DNA of 62,675 nt from Hallerella porci. GTDB taxonomy: Bacteria; Fibrobacterota; Fibrobacteria; Fibrobacterales; Fibrobacteraceae. Numbering within the stretch: position 1 is the stretch's first letter; each line of letters opens with the position of its first letter. The stretch is taken from NCBI RefSeq assembly GCF_003148885.1, contig NZ_QGHD01000012.1, positions 1-62,675 on the forward strand. Direction: 5' to 3'. Shown in pieces: positions 26,249 through 36,797 of this stretch. Both the position numbers and the translations under genes were made by a program. Below the pieces are notes generated by a model. That model made no database searches. It was not told where the DNA came from and saw only the letters and a program-made list of their open reading frames with translations.

Positions 26249-27037
26249 TTATTCTCCCGTGCGAATGACGCGGAATCCCGTCGTCATCGAAGTGTAATCT
26301 GGCAATTTCTTTTCCTCATTTTTTAATGCTAAATCTTTTGCGACCGAAGTCCAATCACCGCCGCAAAGCGCTGTGTCCGCAGTCCATTCAGAAACATTTC
26401 CCGAGACATCGTAAATGCCCCAAGCATTCGGCTGTTTCTGCGCCACTTTTTGATAGCTGTCTGTCAAGCGATTATACTGCGCATAATTTTTTGCAGGACT
26501 TGTTCCCCAATAATAATTCCCCGTAGAACCGGCGCGCGCTGCGTATTCCCATTCTTCGCGACTCGGTAAACGCACTGCCGAAACAAAAGCGTCTGTGCGG
26601 AATCCGCCGAGTTTATTTCCGGCGCCACGCGAAGTGTAAGAATAAGCGGTATCGAGCCCGAGCACTTTGGAAAGTTCATTGGCAAAAAGAATCGCATCGT
26701 ACCAAGAAACATTAGAAACGGGGAAAGAATCGCCGACGGCTTTCGCCATTTGCGGAGGAAGTTCTCCCATGAGTTTTTGATAATCGGACTGCATCACTTC
26801 GGTTTGCGATGTACGGAAATTTCCTGTTTTAATCCAAGAAATCGACAAAGAAATTCCGCTCGAAGAACTTTTGCTTTCCGAAGAAATCGCTGCAGACGAC
26901 GAAGAAACTTTCGCTTTCGACGAAGACGATTTATCCCATTTCGGATCTTCGTAACTTCCCGTTTCGCCATTCGTCGGCGAAGAACAGCCGACAAAAAGAA
27001 CGGCAACAGCACAGAAAATTTTCATCCAATTTTTCAA
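26249..27037 (-). CDS. Lipoprotein with formylglycine-generating-enzyme-like (SUMF1) domain
   Basis: Lipoprotein signal with Cys18 (VLFVGCSS), a Ser-rich linker (about 30-65) of the Fibrobacter type, then a SUMF1/FGE-sulfatase fold: TSQTEVMQSDYQKLM, FPVSNVSWYDAILFANELSK, VRLPSREEWEYAARAGSTG, NAWGIYDVSGNVSEWTAD, and TGFRVIRTGE at the end. Most bacterial members of this fold are not sulfatase activators, and Fibrobacter has many of them. Function unknown. It overlaps the M6-like gene by four bases. Confidence 0.85.
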   Translation of the reverse strand: MKNWMKIFCAVAVLFVGCSSPTNGETGSYEDPKWDKSSSSKAKVSSSSAAISSESKSSSSGISLSISWIKTGNFRTSQTEVMQSDYQKLMGELPPQMAKAVGDSFPVSNVSWYDAILFANELSKVLGLDTAYSYTSRGAGNKLGGFRTDAFVSAVRLPSREEWEYAARAGSTGNYYWGTSPAKNYAQYNRLTDSYQKVAQKQPNAWGIYDVSGNVSEWTADTALCGGDWTSVAKDLALKNEEKKLPDYTSMTTGFRVIRTGE

Positions 27038-30000
27038 CGCACAACTCCTACGCGATAGAATTTTTCTTTCTTTTTGCCCGATGTAAATTTCACTTTTAAG
27101 CGCACCGTATAAACGTCGCTGCCCAAATGCGAAATGTCCATTTGATCAATTTGATTAGAGCCTTGTTTTGCTTCGCCCGTTTTTTTCGTATAAACTAAGC
27201 GTCCCGAAATATCATAAAATTCTATCGTCGCCGATTTCGCATCCATGCCCAATGTAAAGCGCGCATTGGCGATTCCGCCGCGGACCGGATTCGGATAGAT
27301 GAAAAATTCATCAATCGTCGCAACCGCTTTCGCTTTCGTCGGTTCTTTCAATTTCGAAGCGTCAAAGAAATTCGTCCGTTCATTATTTGCGCCCGGAATG
27401 CTCCACGCTTTCGCATCACTTCCCGCAGAATTTTTTGCTTTTGCCAAATTATATCCCGAGACCGAAGCGCGTTGGAATGCGTAAATTTGCGGGCCCGAAA
27501 CCGAATCCAAAGTTTTCGCGACAAAGAACGACATCGGATAAACCGTTTCGCCGTATTCAAAATTTCCTGCAGAAATTGGGAAACCGTCCGTCACCGCTTT
27601 GCCTTTCGAATTAAACGCATGCAAAATGCCGCCGTTCGTTCCGACCAAAATTTCGGGGAGACTATCGCCCGTGACATCGACGATTAACGGATCCGAATAG
27701 AATTGCGATTCGGGAATATTCTTCGTGACTTTCACCGGGAAACCCGAAATGACAACGCCGGATTGATCCACCGCATAAACCAAATTATATCCGAGGAAAA
27801 CCGCATTCGGATAACCGTCGCCGTTGACATCTCCAATTGCAATCGGAGAAATTTCTGCATCCAATTCGACACTTCCATCATTGCCGCGTTTGAAATTTCG
27901 CGGAGCAAAAACAACCGTCGCCGAATCGTTCGCGCGAACCATTGTCGCGTAACCGTGACTGCCTAAAATGAACATTTCATTTTTTCCATCGCGGTCAAAG
28001 TCCGAGCACGCAATGTGGAAACTTTGCTTGTCCACGCTGACTAAATTTTTGTTTTGCATTTTTGGCGAAGGCAATTTTTGGATGCGTCCTTCTGCCGCTT
28101 TATAAAGTGCAAGTTCTGCACCTTTTCCGACGAGCGCGATATTTTCCGATTCTCCATCGGGGCAAAGCGCCATATCTTGTGGCGCAAAATTTTCGGGCAA
28201 ATTAAATTCTTCGCGTTTCGATAAATTCGAAGTTTTATAGCGATACAATTTTTCGTTATCCGCAACAAAGACAAATCCATTTTGAATCATCGGACCGATT
28301 TGCGGTTTTGCAATTGACACTTCTTCGCGGTCAAATTGAATTTGATCAATCGCCGACGAAAGAACTGTGCGCACGAGTTTATTTTTGTGCAAACTGAAAA
28401 TGGAATCATTCGAAGACGCAAAGCCGATGAGTTTTCCTGCCGATTTTCCTAAACGATAGAGCGGAATTTTTTCCACAGAATCGGCATTCGAAATAACCGA
28501 TTTTAAAATTGTCGTATCGCTTTCGAGAATTGAATTTCCCGATGCGGTCATCGCTTGTAACGTTCCATCTTCTGCGGCAAAGACAAGCAATTTTTCGCCT
28601 TCGCCAACCGACATACCTTCGGGATAATTCACCGCCAATGCGCCGCGAACTGCGGAATTCAAGCCCACATTCTTCGGGAATTGCGAGCCCGAAATGAGCG
28701 CATTTTTCGCCCACGAAATCGTCACCGGAATGGAAGACGCGACAAAGTTCACCACGCTATCGCCGACAAAAGCGTTTGCATTTTTTTCACTGTGGAAATT
28801 TTTTGCTTTCTTTGCCGAAACCGTAATGCCCGTGTAGCCGCCTTGCGTCGTCTTCGTGTTGCCATAACCTGCGGGCTTAATGGACCACACCGTATCCTTC
28901 GGCGAATTTTTTCCTTTGCGCACATGCGGAATCAAATCCGAGCCAGAGCCGTAATCATAAGTATCTTGGCCGAGCGCATTTTTAAACGTTTTCCCGATGG
29001 ATAAAATGCCATCGGCTTCGGCGAGCATAATTCCAAATTGATGATCGCGAACTGTATCGCCGCCCCAGAAATTTGTCACGCCAAACGGAAGCGCTTCGCG
29101 CAGATACCAATCGTTGATTTTCCAAACCGCAATTCCGCTCGAAGGAAGTCCCGCATCAAAAGAAGAAACGTCGACGATGACGCCGCTCAATTTCTTTTTG
29201 TTTTTTACGCACTTGCCATTTGCATCGCAGATGCTATCTTCGAACGCGGTATAAAGACTGTCAATCGGATAAACTTTCGTCACAATTTCATAATCGGTTT
29301 CCGCTGCGACATCCGAAGCGGGCACATACGAAACCGCAATTTTTGCCGAGTCGCCCGCAGAACGTTCACGATTTTCAATCAGCAAATATTCATTCGATGT
29401 CAGCGGGACTTTGACTATTTCAATTCCTTTGCCCGAACCTGCTGCTGCAATTTCTTTGGAAATCATTCCCGATGCCGGCGGTGAAACCGTTTGCACTTTT
29501 GCCCAACCCATATACGAGCGCACCCACGCAGAAGGAAGCACTGGGAAAAATCCATTGCCCGCATTATACCCTGCGAAATCCATCACATCAAAATATCCGA
29601 TGCGCGAAATTCCTTTCACCACATCATAAGTATTCGGCATGCCGAGTTCGCGTCCAATTTGATTGATCAAAATGCCGTTAATGCCCCAGTTGAGTCCATC
29701 TTGCGATGCCGTTTCACTCGTCACCATTACCGTTTTGAGAGTGTCCAAAGTCGAGCCTGGAATAATCATTCCGCGAGTATCTTTTTTGCAATGGCGAGAA
29801 GTGTCTGCGGTATCCAAATAACTCCAATAATCTTGCACCACATAAACATCCATAAAATCGCCCGGCGTATCGGCGTTATTCGTTCCCATGCTTCCGCCAT
29901 CGACAAGGCGACTTGCGCCCGCATGAATAATCATATAAGCGCGCTTTTTATTTTTCGTTTTCGGCTGCGGCACTTTGAACGGATTATCTAAAGTATCTTT

Positions 30001-30450
30001 CGATTCATTTGCCTTCATCACAGCATCCCAAATAAAATTCATATAATCGCGACTGCGAGCTTCATCAAATTCTGCGGTTTTTTCGCCTTTCTTCTTGGCT
30101 GTGCGATTGTAATCGATGATGTAATGATCGACGGTATAAGGTTCTCCGCTCGGAAAGATGCGTGCAGTAATAACCAAGTTTCCGTTGCTCACCGACTTGT
30201 AATAATTTTTCGCAAATTCAAAATGCTTTTGCCAATAAGCAGCACTTGCGCGGTGACCGCTCGGATCCAAACTGTAATTCGCATTGGAAGTGTCGCTGTC
30301 CGAATCAAATCGACCCGTTCCCGTCGTGAGAGAATTATCGGGAGATTCTTGTTTAAATTGCACGCGGAGCGCAAAAATTTCAAGAGTGTCAACCGCAAAG
30401 GAAGACGCAAAAAGCCCGAGCAGAGCTAGTAAAAAAAGACACTTCTTCAT
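27034..30450 (-). CDS. Large secreted M6-like protein with degenerate metal site
   Basis: 1138 residues from ATG 30450, with a signal peptide (MKKCLFLLALLGLFASSFA). The N-terminal region resembles immune inhibitor A/M6 metalloproteases: SAAYWQKHFEFAKNYYKSVSNG and IGYFDVMDFAGYN. The zinc motif HExxHxLG is replaced by Asn263-Gln-Ile-Gly-Arg267-Glu-Leu-Gly, followed by MPNTYD, so it should be inactive. The second half has FG-GAP/VCBS-like repeats (GDVNGDGYPNAVFLG, DVTGDSLPEILVG), and the end has a sorting-like module (FIYPNPVRGGIANARF, FYDISGRLVY). No clear Shine-Dalgarno site precedes 30450. Likely a surface or periplasmic binding protein. Confidence 0.8.
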   Translation of the reverse strand: MKKCLFLLALLGLFASSFAVDTLEIFALRVQFKQESPDNSLTTGTGRFDSDSDTSNANYSLDPSGHRASAAYWQKHFEFAKNYYKSVSNGNLVITARIFPSGEPYTVDHYIIDYNRTAKKKGEKTAEFDEARSRDYMNFIWDAVMKANESKDTLDNPFKVPQPKTKNKKRAYMIIHAGASRLVDGGSMGTNNADTPGDFMDVYVVQDYWSYLDTADTSRHCKKDTRGMIIPGSTLDTLKTVMVTSETASQDGLNWGINGILINQIGRELGMPNTYDVVKGISRIGYFDVMDFAGYNAGNGFFPVLPSAWVRSYMGWAKVQTVSPPASGMISKEIAAAGSGKGIEIVKVPLTSNEYLLIENRERSAGDSAKIAVSYVPASDVAAETDYEIVTKVYPIDSLYTAFEDSICDANGKCVKNKKKLSGVIVDVSSFDAGLPSSGIAVWKINDWYLREALPFGVTNFWGGDTVRDHQFGIMLAEADGILSIGKTFKNALGQDTYDYGSGSDLIPHVRKGKNSPKDTVWSIKPAGYGNTKTTQGGYTGITVSAKKAKNFHSEKNANAFVGDSVVNFVASSIPVTISWAKNALISGSQFPKNVGLNSAVRGALAVNYPEGMSVGEGEKLLVFAAEDGTLQAMTASGNSILESDTTILKSVISNADSVEKIPLYRLGKSAGKLIGFASSNDSIFSLHKNKLVRTVLSSAIDQIQFDREEVSIAKPQIGPMIQNGFVFVADNEKLYRYKTSNLSKREEFNLPENFAPQDMALCPDGESENIALVGKGAELALYKAAEGRIQKLPSPKMQNKNLVSVDKQSFHIACSDFDRDGKNEMFILGSHGYATMVRANDSATVVFAPRNFKRGNDGSVELDAEISPIAIGDVNGDGYPNAVFLGYNLVYAVDQSGVVISGFPVKVTKNIPESQFYSDPLIVDVTGDSLPEILVGTNGGILHAFNSKGKAVTDGFPISAGNFEYGETVYPMSFFVAKTLDSVSGPQIYAFQRASVSGYNLAKAKNSAGSDAKAWSIPGANNERTNFFDASKLKEPTKAKAVATIDEFFIYPNPVRGGIANARFTLGMDAKSATIEFYDISGRLVYTKKTGEAKQGSNQIDQMDISHLGSDVYTVRLKVKFTSGKKKEKFYRVGVVR

Positions 30451-30500
30451 AGGAATAAAATTACAAAATCCAAGCGCACAAACAGGCGCAACTTCTGCAG

Positions 30501-31232
30501 CTAATAGCGAATTTTTTCGTAGGAATCCGGAATCGGCAAACGCCATGTTGCATCGCCCCATTCCGCATCGGTATTCACCCGTTTAATTTTTACGGTCAAC
30601 ACATTTTTCCCATCGCGATATGCGCGCGTTACCGCCGGAGCTATGCGGTCATTAAATTCTGCGTAATCTTCAAAGGTGAGAGTTTCTTTTCCTTCGACAA
30701 TTTTCGTCACACGCCCGTCAGCGTTGCGCTCTGCCCGAAACGGAATGCCGAGTGAATTTTTCCCGACGATAATTTTTACGCCCGCAGAATCTCGCGTCGA
30801 ATCGACCACTGCATTTTGCGGAAAAGTTTCGCCCCAAAAAAGTGCAGCAATCCGATGCATATCAAAAAGCGGAATTCCTGCAAAGCCGCCGACAAATTGA
30901 CCCATTCCCGTCGCATACGATTTCTGCTGAGAAAGCAAAAGCGTCCACTTGGCATCCGTCCACAAAACCGATGCAATTCCAATTCCCATCGGCCCCGAAA
31001 ATTCTAAACGATAACGTTTATACGGCACCGCAAAAAGTACCGCAGACAATGTGTGCGAACCGTTCACCGAATCATCGACATCGATTGAAAATTTGACTTT
31101 TAAACTATCGGGCGGAAGAATTTCCGAAGCGGTCGCCGGCCCTTTGGCTAAACGCGGACCGCATCCGAGTAAACAAAAAATGGTCGCAAAAAATAGCCCG
31201 AGAAAAATTTTTTCCATTCGGAATTTTCGCAT
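30501..31232 (-). CDS. LolB-like outer-membrane lipoprotein
   Basis: Lipoprotein signal ending in LLGC (Cys24 in the 243-residue frame). The body is beta-rich with alternating hydrophobics (LKVKFSIDVDDSVNG, KRYRLEFSGPMGIGIASVLW) and resembles the LolB/DUF4292 fold that receives lipoproteins or lipids at the outer membrane; the match is by pattern only. The start at 31232 is kept because AGGA lies eight bases before it; ATG 31217 lacks one. It follows a TPR lipoprotein in the same operon, a common pairing for outer-membrane maintenance genes. Confidence 0.6.
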   Translation of the reverse strand: MRKFRMEKIFLGLFFATIFCLLGCGPRLAKGPATASEILPPDSLKVKFSIDVDDSVNGSHTLSAVLFAVPYKRYRLEFSGPMGIGIASVLWTDAKWTLLLSQQKSYATGMGQFVGGFAGIPLFDMHRIAALFWGETFPQNAVVDSTRDSAGVKIIVGKNSLGIPFRAERNADGRVTKIVEGKETLTFEDYAEFNDRIAPAVTRAYRDGKNVLTVKIKRVNTDAEWGDATWRLPIPDSYEKIRY

Positions 31233-31247
31233 TTCTCGGTTCCTAAA

Positions 31248-33179
31248 TTATTCTTCTTTCTTTTTTAAAATTTCAATTCGGGATTTCGCATTTTCATTTT
31301 GCGGATCGATGGTGAGCACTTTTTCGTAATATTCAACCGCTCGTTTTTTGAGCGCAAGCGCTTCACAAATTGCTGCCATGTGCGAAAAAATGGACGGATC
31401 GTGCATCATTTCATCGGACAAAGAATCTTTTTCCGCTTCGATGCCTTCCATAATTTTCAAAGCTTCTTCAAATTTTCCAACGCGGTAAAGTGCCCACGCT
31501 TTAGAATCGCGATACGCAATATTTTTCGGATCTTGCTGAATCGCATCGTCGATGAGTTTACTGCCCCATTTGACTTCTTCCGCATTTCGATTCAAATCGA
31601 CGAGCGTATATCCCAAATGATTTTTGGCGACGACATCCATCGGGTACAAAGAAAAAATCCGTTTGAAAACGACTATCGCCGAATCGACCATGCCGAACAT
31701 CAACAAATTTGAGCCGTAAGCAAACAGTAAATTTTGCGAGTCGCCGCCGATATTTCCCGCTTTGACATATTGATCTGTCGCTTGTTTCCGCAAAGTCATC
31801 GCGCTATCTTTGCGCGCTTGTGTCGTCGGAGCGCGTTCTAAATCTTCTGCATTCATCTGCAACAAAGTGCCGTATTCGTAATACAATTTCGCTTTGTCCA
31901 TCGCTATTTCAAGATCGAGTTTGCGCATTTCTTCGAGCTTTCCGTCCGTCATCAGTTGCGTCCGAATCGTATCGTATTTTTCATTCGGAAGAAGCGCTTT
32001 ATCTAAAATCGCATACGCTTTGGCGTAATTTTTATCGGCAGAATAACGCACTAAAAGTTTGTTGCGATAAGCCATCGGCGCTTTTTCATACGCCTTTTCC
32101 AAATACGTTAACGACTGCGCCGAATCGCCGGATTCTAATGCGTACGCGCTCAGCATTCCAAACGAAATGGCAGCATAAGTTTCCATTCCCGAAAGGCGCT
32201 GCCAATGAATAATCGCTTGTTCTTTTTTTCCGAGTTTCGTTTCAAAAAGAGAAAGATCGAGCAACACATCACCGCGTTCGGGATTTCGCTTATAAATTTC
32301 GCGAAGAGTGTCTAGCGCAACCGAATCTTGTTTTAATCCCGAATAAACCGCCATCACAAATCGCACCGAAAGAGAATCGTCGGCGTAAGCCGAGTCCGCG
32401 CGAAATTCTTCCACCGATTTCAGCGCGTCTTCAAAATGTTTCATCGCAAGAAGCAGACGAATGCGATTTTCTAAAAAGCTGCGGTCGCCGCGGGCTTCGT
32501 AAACTTCACCAAAAAGATCTGCGAGAGCCGAATCTTTTTTCGCAGTTGCGAGCAAAGAAATTTGCCTTTCCAAAATCGATTGCGGATAACCGATTTGCGG
32601 AAGAAGAATTCCGTAAATGCGAGAAAGTTCATCGTAATCCCGCGTAATTTCGAGAAGCAGAGCATATTCATACGCAGCGTGTAAATTCTGATCGCTTGCG
32701 TCCACCGCTTTTTTGTAATAGACAACAGCGCTATCCAAATTGGATTGTTCCCCATAAATGCGTCCGAGAAGCGCATACTGCGTGCTCGTTTTTTTTCCTT
32801 TTAAATTTTTCGCTTTTTCAGCAAGCTGAGCGGCTTCTGCCGTGGCGCCGCGTTCTTCCATCAATTCCAAAACCGAAAATGCGAGGAAGCGATTTTCGGG
32901 ATCCGCCGCATATGCGTGCTGCATAAATTGTTCGGCGATAGCATTTTCCCCTTGCGCTTGGAGTGCGATTGCCCGCAAAAAAGAACCGTGCGCAATTTCT
33001 AAGCGCAAAAGTTCTGCGCTATCCAATTTCACGGGATAACGCGGCTGCGCATAAACTTTCTTCGGAGCTGCAGCCGTTTTCGTTGGCGCATCCACAGTCG
33101 GTTCCGCTTTTCGTGAACCGCTACAAGCGACGAATGCAAAAACGCAAACTGCAAAAAGGGAAATCCACAAGCGGCGCAT
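31248..33179 (-). CDS. TPR-repeat lipoprotein
   Basis: Lipoprotein signal MRRLWISLFAVCVFAFVAC and about 640 residues, mostly helical tetratricopeptide-like pairs. Clear ones include AIAEQFMQHAYAADPENRFL, NLDSAVVYYKKAVDASDQNL, DSAIVVFKRIFSLYPMDVVA, and RAVEYYEKVLTIDPQNENA at the C-terminus. Likely a periplasm-facing scaffold for protein-protein contacts at the envelope. ATG 33179 has GAGGGTGG upstream. Partner unknown; the adjacent LolB-like gene, 15 bases downstream, is a candidate. Confidence 0.85.
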   Translation of the reverse strand: MRRLWISLFAVCVFAFVACSGSRKAEPTVDAPTKTAAAPKKVYAQPRYPVKLDSAELLRLEIAHGSFLRAIALQAQGENAIAEQFMQHAYAADPENRFLAFSVLELMEERGATAEAAQLAEKAKNLKGKKTSTQYALLGRIYGEQSNLDSAVVYYKKAVDASDQNLHAAYEYALLLEITRDYDELSRIYGILLPQIGYPQSILERQISLLATAKKDSALADLFGEVYEARGDRSFLENRIRLLLAMKHFEDALKSVEEFRADSAYADDSLSVRFVMAVYSGLKQDSVALDTLREIYKRNPERGDVLLDLSLFETKLGKKEQAIIHWQRLSGMETYAAISFGMLSAYALESGDSAQSLTYLEKAYEKAPMAYRNKLLVRYSADKNYAKAYAILDKALLPNEKYDTIRTQLMTDGKLEEMRKLDLEIAMDKAKLYYEYGTLLQMNAEDLERAPTTQARKDSAMTLRKQATDQYVKAGNIGGDSQNLLFAYGSNLLMFGMVDSAIVVFKRIFSLYPMDVVAKNHLGYTLVDLNRNAEEVKWGSKLIDDAIQQDPKNIAYRDSKAWALYRVGKFEEALKIMEGIEAEKDSLSDEMMHDPSIFSHMAAICEALALKKRAVEYYEKVLTIDPQNENAKSRIEILKKKEE

Positions 33180-33190
33180 TTCCACCCTCT

Positions 33191-33955
33191 TTATTCTGAG
33201 ATGACCAAATTCACACGAGCGCCCGCAGCGATGAGCGATCCGGCTTCGGGCTTTTGACTAAGCACAAGTCCCGCAGAGCCTTCTTTTTTACGCTCCGTTT
33301 TTCCGACGATAAATCCCGCAGTCCGCAAATTTGAAATTGCAATGGCGGTGCGTTCCCCGACGACATTGGGCACTTCGGTTTTAGCGCCTTTTGCGCCCGA
33401 CGAAATGAAGACGTCAACGGTATCGCCTTTGTGTGCGAGAGAACCTTCCGACGGGTAAGTGCGCACGACTTTACCTTTCGAAATATTGACATGCGGAGTT
33501 TTAAAAGTCAACCCGACGACAAGTCCCGCTTTTTGAATTTCTTCAACCGCTTCTTCATCGGTTTTATCCAACAAATCTGGCACCGTAATCTGATTCAATC
33601 CTTCGGAAAGTGTCAAATGAATGGTGCGTCCTGGCTTTGACTTTTGTCCTTCGGGCGGATTTTGTCGCATCACTAAATCCACATCATAAACTTTGCTGTA
33701 TTCGCGCATTTTCGCAAAGGCAACATGAAAGCCTGCGCCTTCTGCTTTTTGAATTGCCGCAGAACTATCGAGTCCTTCAAGTTTTGGTACCGTCAATTCT
33801 TGCACATGTTCTCGGGCGACGATTGGCATCGCAATTTTATCAAAGCAAATCGCAAAAAAGACGAGCAGAACAGCGAGCAAAAGAAGCGCATACACCCAAG
33901 GCTTCGTTCTGAGAATCCGATGAATGAAATTTTCTTTGCGCGGTTGTTCTGCCAT
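33191..33955 (-). CDS. Membrane-anchored PASTA-repeat protein without kinase domain
   Basis: A short cytoplasmic N-terminus, one membrane helix (WVYALLLLAVLLVFFAICF) and three PASTA domains (beginning ELTVPKLEGLDSSAAI, QITVPDLLDKTDEEAV and KTEVPNVVGERTAIAI). PASTA domains bind peptidoglycan stem peptides or beta-lactams in Ser/Thr kinases and class B/A PBPs. Here no kinase or transpeptidase domain is attached. 255 residues from ATG 33955 (AGG six bases upstream). It sits between a Crp-family regulator and the TPR lipoprotein; a sensor or scaffold of the cell wall is inferred. Confidence 0.88.
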   Translation of the reverse strand: MAEQPRKENFIHRILRTKPWVYALLLLAVLLVFFAICFDKIAMPIVAREHVQELTVPKLEGLDSSAAIQKAEGAGFHVAFAKMREYSKVYDVDLVMRQNPPEGQKSKPGRTIHLTLSEGLNQITVPDLLDKTDEEAVEEIQKAGLVVGLTFKTPHVNISKGKVVRTYPSEGSLAHKGDTVDVFISSGAKGAKTEVPNVVGERTAIAISNLRTAGFIVGKTERKKEGSAGLVLSQKPEAGSLIAAGARVNLVISE

Positions 33956-33964
33956 ATTCATCCT

Positions 33965-34678
33965 TTAATCTTTGGAATTTGCTTCGTGCAATTTGCTTTC
34001 TTCGGTAATCACCAAATCTTTGCCCATAAGCGAAATTGTGCCGCTGCTCGAAAGCGCCGAAAAAACGCGGCTCACCGTTTCGCGGGTCGTTCCCGACATT
34101 TCGGCAAATTGCTGCTGCGTTGGGCGATTGCGAATGACGGTAACCATTTCTCCGTTGCGTCCGTGAATGCGAACTCCGCGATCTTCGATAAGGCTCAGAA
34201 TCGTTCCGGCGACGCGACCGAAGACCGACATCGTTGCAAGCGATCCGATTTGACGGTTGGCGTTACGCAGACGACGACTCATCTGCACCAAAAGTCCTGT
34301 AGCAAGTTCCGGCGTTGTTTTGAGCAATTCCAAGAAATGCTCTTGACGAATGATGAGCACTTTCGTCGGTTGCACCGCTTTGACCGAAGCCGAACGCGGT
34401 TCTCCATCGATAAGCGACATTTCGCCAAAAGAATCTCCTCGAGAAAGAAGCGAAAGAATCGTTTCCTTCCCATCGGTTCCGGTGACGTAAACTTTGACTT
34501 CGCCTTCGGCGATGAGGAAAAGCGCCCGGGTGGAATCATCCTTTTCCAAGATGATTGTTTCATCCCGCGCGTAATCGTTCGCGATAACGAGAGTCGCTAG
34601 TTGCGCCAACTGCTCTTCGGTCAATTCCGAAAAAAGATCAACACCTTTCAGAAGTTCGACGATATTTTTTTCCGCCAT
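33965..34678 (-). CDS. Crp/Fnr-family transcriptional regulator
   Basis: An N-terminal cyclic-nucleotide-binding fold (about 1-120) with the phosphate-binding cassette GDSFGEMSLIDGEPRSASV. The conserved Glu and Arg-Ser match cAMP-binding members, so a cyclic nucleotide ligand is plausible. A C-terminal winged helix follows (PTQQQFAEMSGTTRETVSRV) with the usual recognition helix. No Cys cluster of the Fnr type is seen. 237 residues. Thirteen bases downstream of purA and nine bases before the PASTA gene. Target genes unknown. Confidence 0.92.
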   Translation of the reverse strand: MAEKNIVELLKGVDLFSELTEEQLAQLATLVIANDYARDETIILEKDDSTRALFLIAEGEVKVYVTGTDGKETILSLLSRGDSFGEMSLIDGEPRSASVKAVQPTKVLIIRQEHFLELLKTTPELATGLLVQMSRRLRNANRQIGSLATMSVFGRVAGTILSLIEDRGVRIHGRNGEMVTVIRNRPTQQQFAEMSGTTRETVSRVFSALSSSGTISLMGKDLVITEESKLHEANSKD

Positions 34679-34691
34679 AGAGCCCTCTTTT

Positions 34692-35987
<1,296 letters not shown>

Positions 35988-36062
35988 TCAGAAAAAGAAA
36001 ACACGAAAGGTCAGAGCAAGGGTTTGTCCTTGCCCCTTTTTCGTTAGAAAAATAAAAAAGTT

Positions 36063-36797
36063 TTAATGCGATGACGCTGCGCCGTAGTCCCGCATTCCAA
36101 ATAATGCAGTTCCAACGCGAATCATCGTCGCGCCTTCTTCGATCGCGACTTCTAAATCTCCCGTCATTCCCATGGAAAGCTGGTCAAAGGAAGCAAAAAC
36201 GCCGCCGTGCGCCAAAAATTTCTGTTGCAAATGACGCAAAAAAGCAAAGCATTCCCGAGAATCTTCGGCGACTCCCGTATTTTTGCCAATCGTCATGAGC
36301 CCGCGGAATCGCAAATGCGGACAAGGAACATGATTTTCCAGAGAAAGCAAAAACGGTTCCGCTTCACGGATATCCAAACCGCTCTTGGTCGCCTCTTCGC
36401 CGGCGTTCACCTGAAAGAGGATATCCAATGTCTTATCCGCTTCTGCGCAAATTTTTTCGAGTTTTTCCACCGCTTCCATGCTGGCGATAGAATGGATGCA
36501 ATCGGCAACGAACGCCGCTTTTTTCAATTTGTTGCTCTGCACGGGCCCAATGATGTGACAGCGGATACCCGGGCGTTTGACAGAGAACTTTTCAACAGCT
36601 TCCTGAACGCGGTTTTCGCCAAAATCCGTTGCACCGAGCGCAAGCGCATTTTCGACGGCGCTCATCGGGTGGAATTTCGAAACCCAGACGAGTTTCACGT
36701 CTTCGCTGGGCCGGTTACTTTGTGCGCAAGCATTCGCCATGCGCGCTTCCAATTTTTCATGAGCCGTACGCATTTCGTCCAAAGAAAATTCAGCCAT
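36063..36797 (-). CDS. yggS: PLP homeostasis protein, YggS/PROSC family
   Basis: Alanine-racemase-fold PLP-binding protein that controls free PLP and amino acid balance. The PLP lysine is in VKLVWVSKFHP, followed by FGENRVQEAVEKF, CHIIGPVQSNKLKKA (usual W-H-x-I-G-x-L-Q form), LFQVNAGEEATKSGL and LSMGMTGDLEVAIEEGATMIRVGTALFG. 244 residues. First gene of the long minus-strand run. Confidence 0.94.
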   Translation of the reverse strand: MAEFSLDEMRTAHEKLEARMANACAQSNRPSEDVKLVWVSKFHPMSAVENALALGATDFGENRVQEAVEKFSVKRPGIRCHIIGPVQSNKLKKAAFVADCIHSIASMEAVEKLEKICAEADKTLDILFQVNAGEEATKSGLDIREAEPFLLSLENHVPCPHLRFRGLMTIGKNTGVAEDSRECFAFLRHLQQKFLAHGGVFASFDQLSMGMTGDLEVAIEEGATMIRVGTALFGMRDYGAASSH

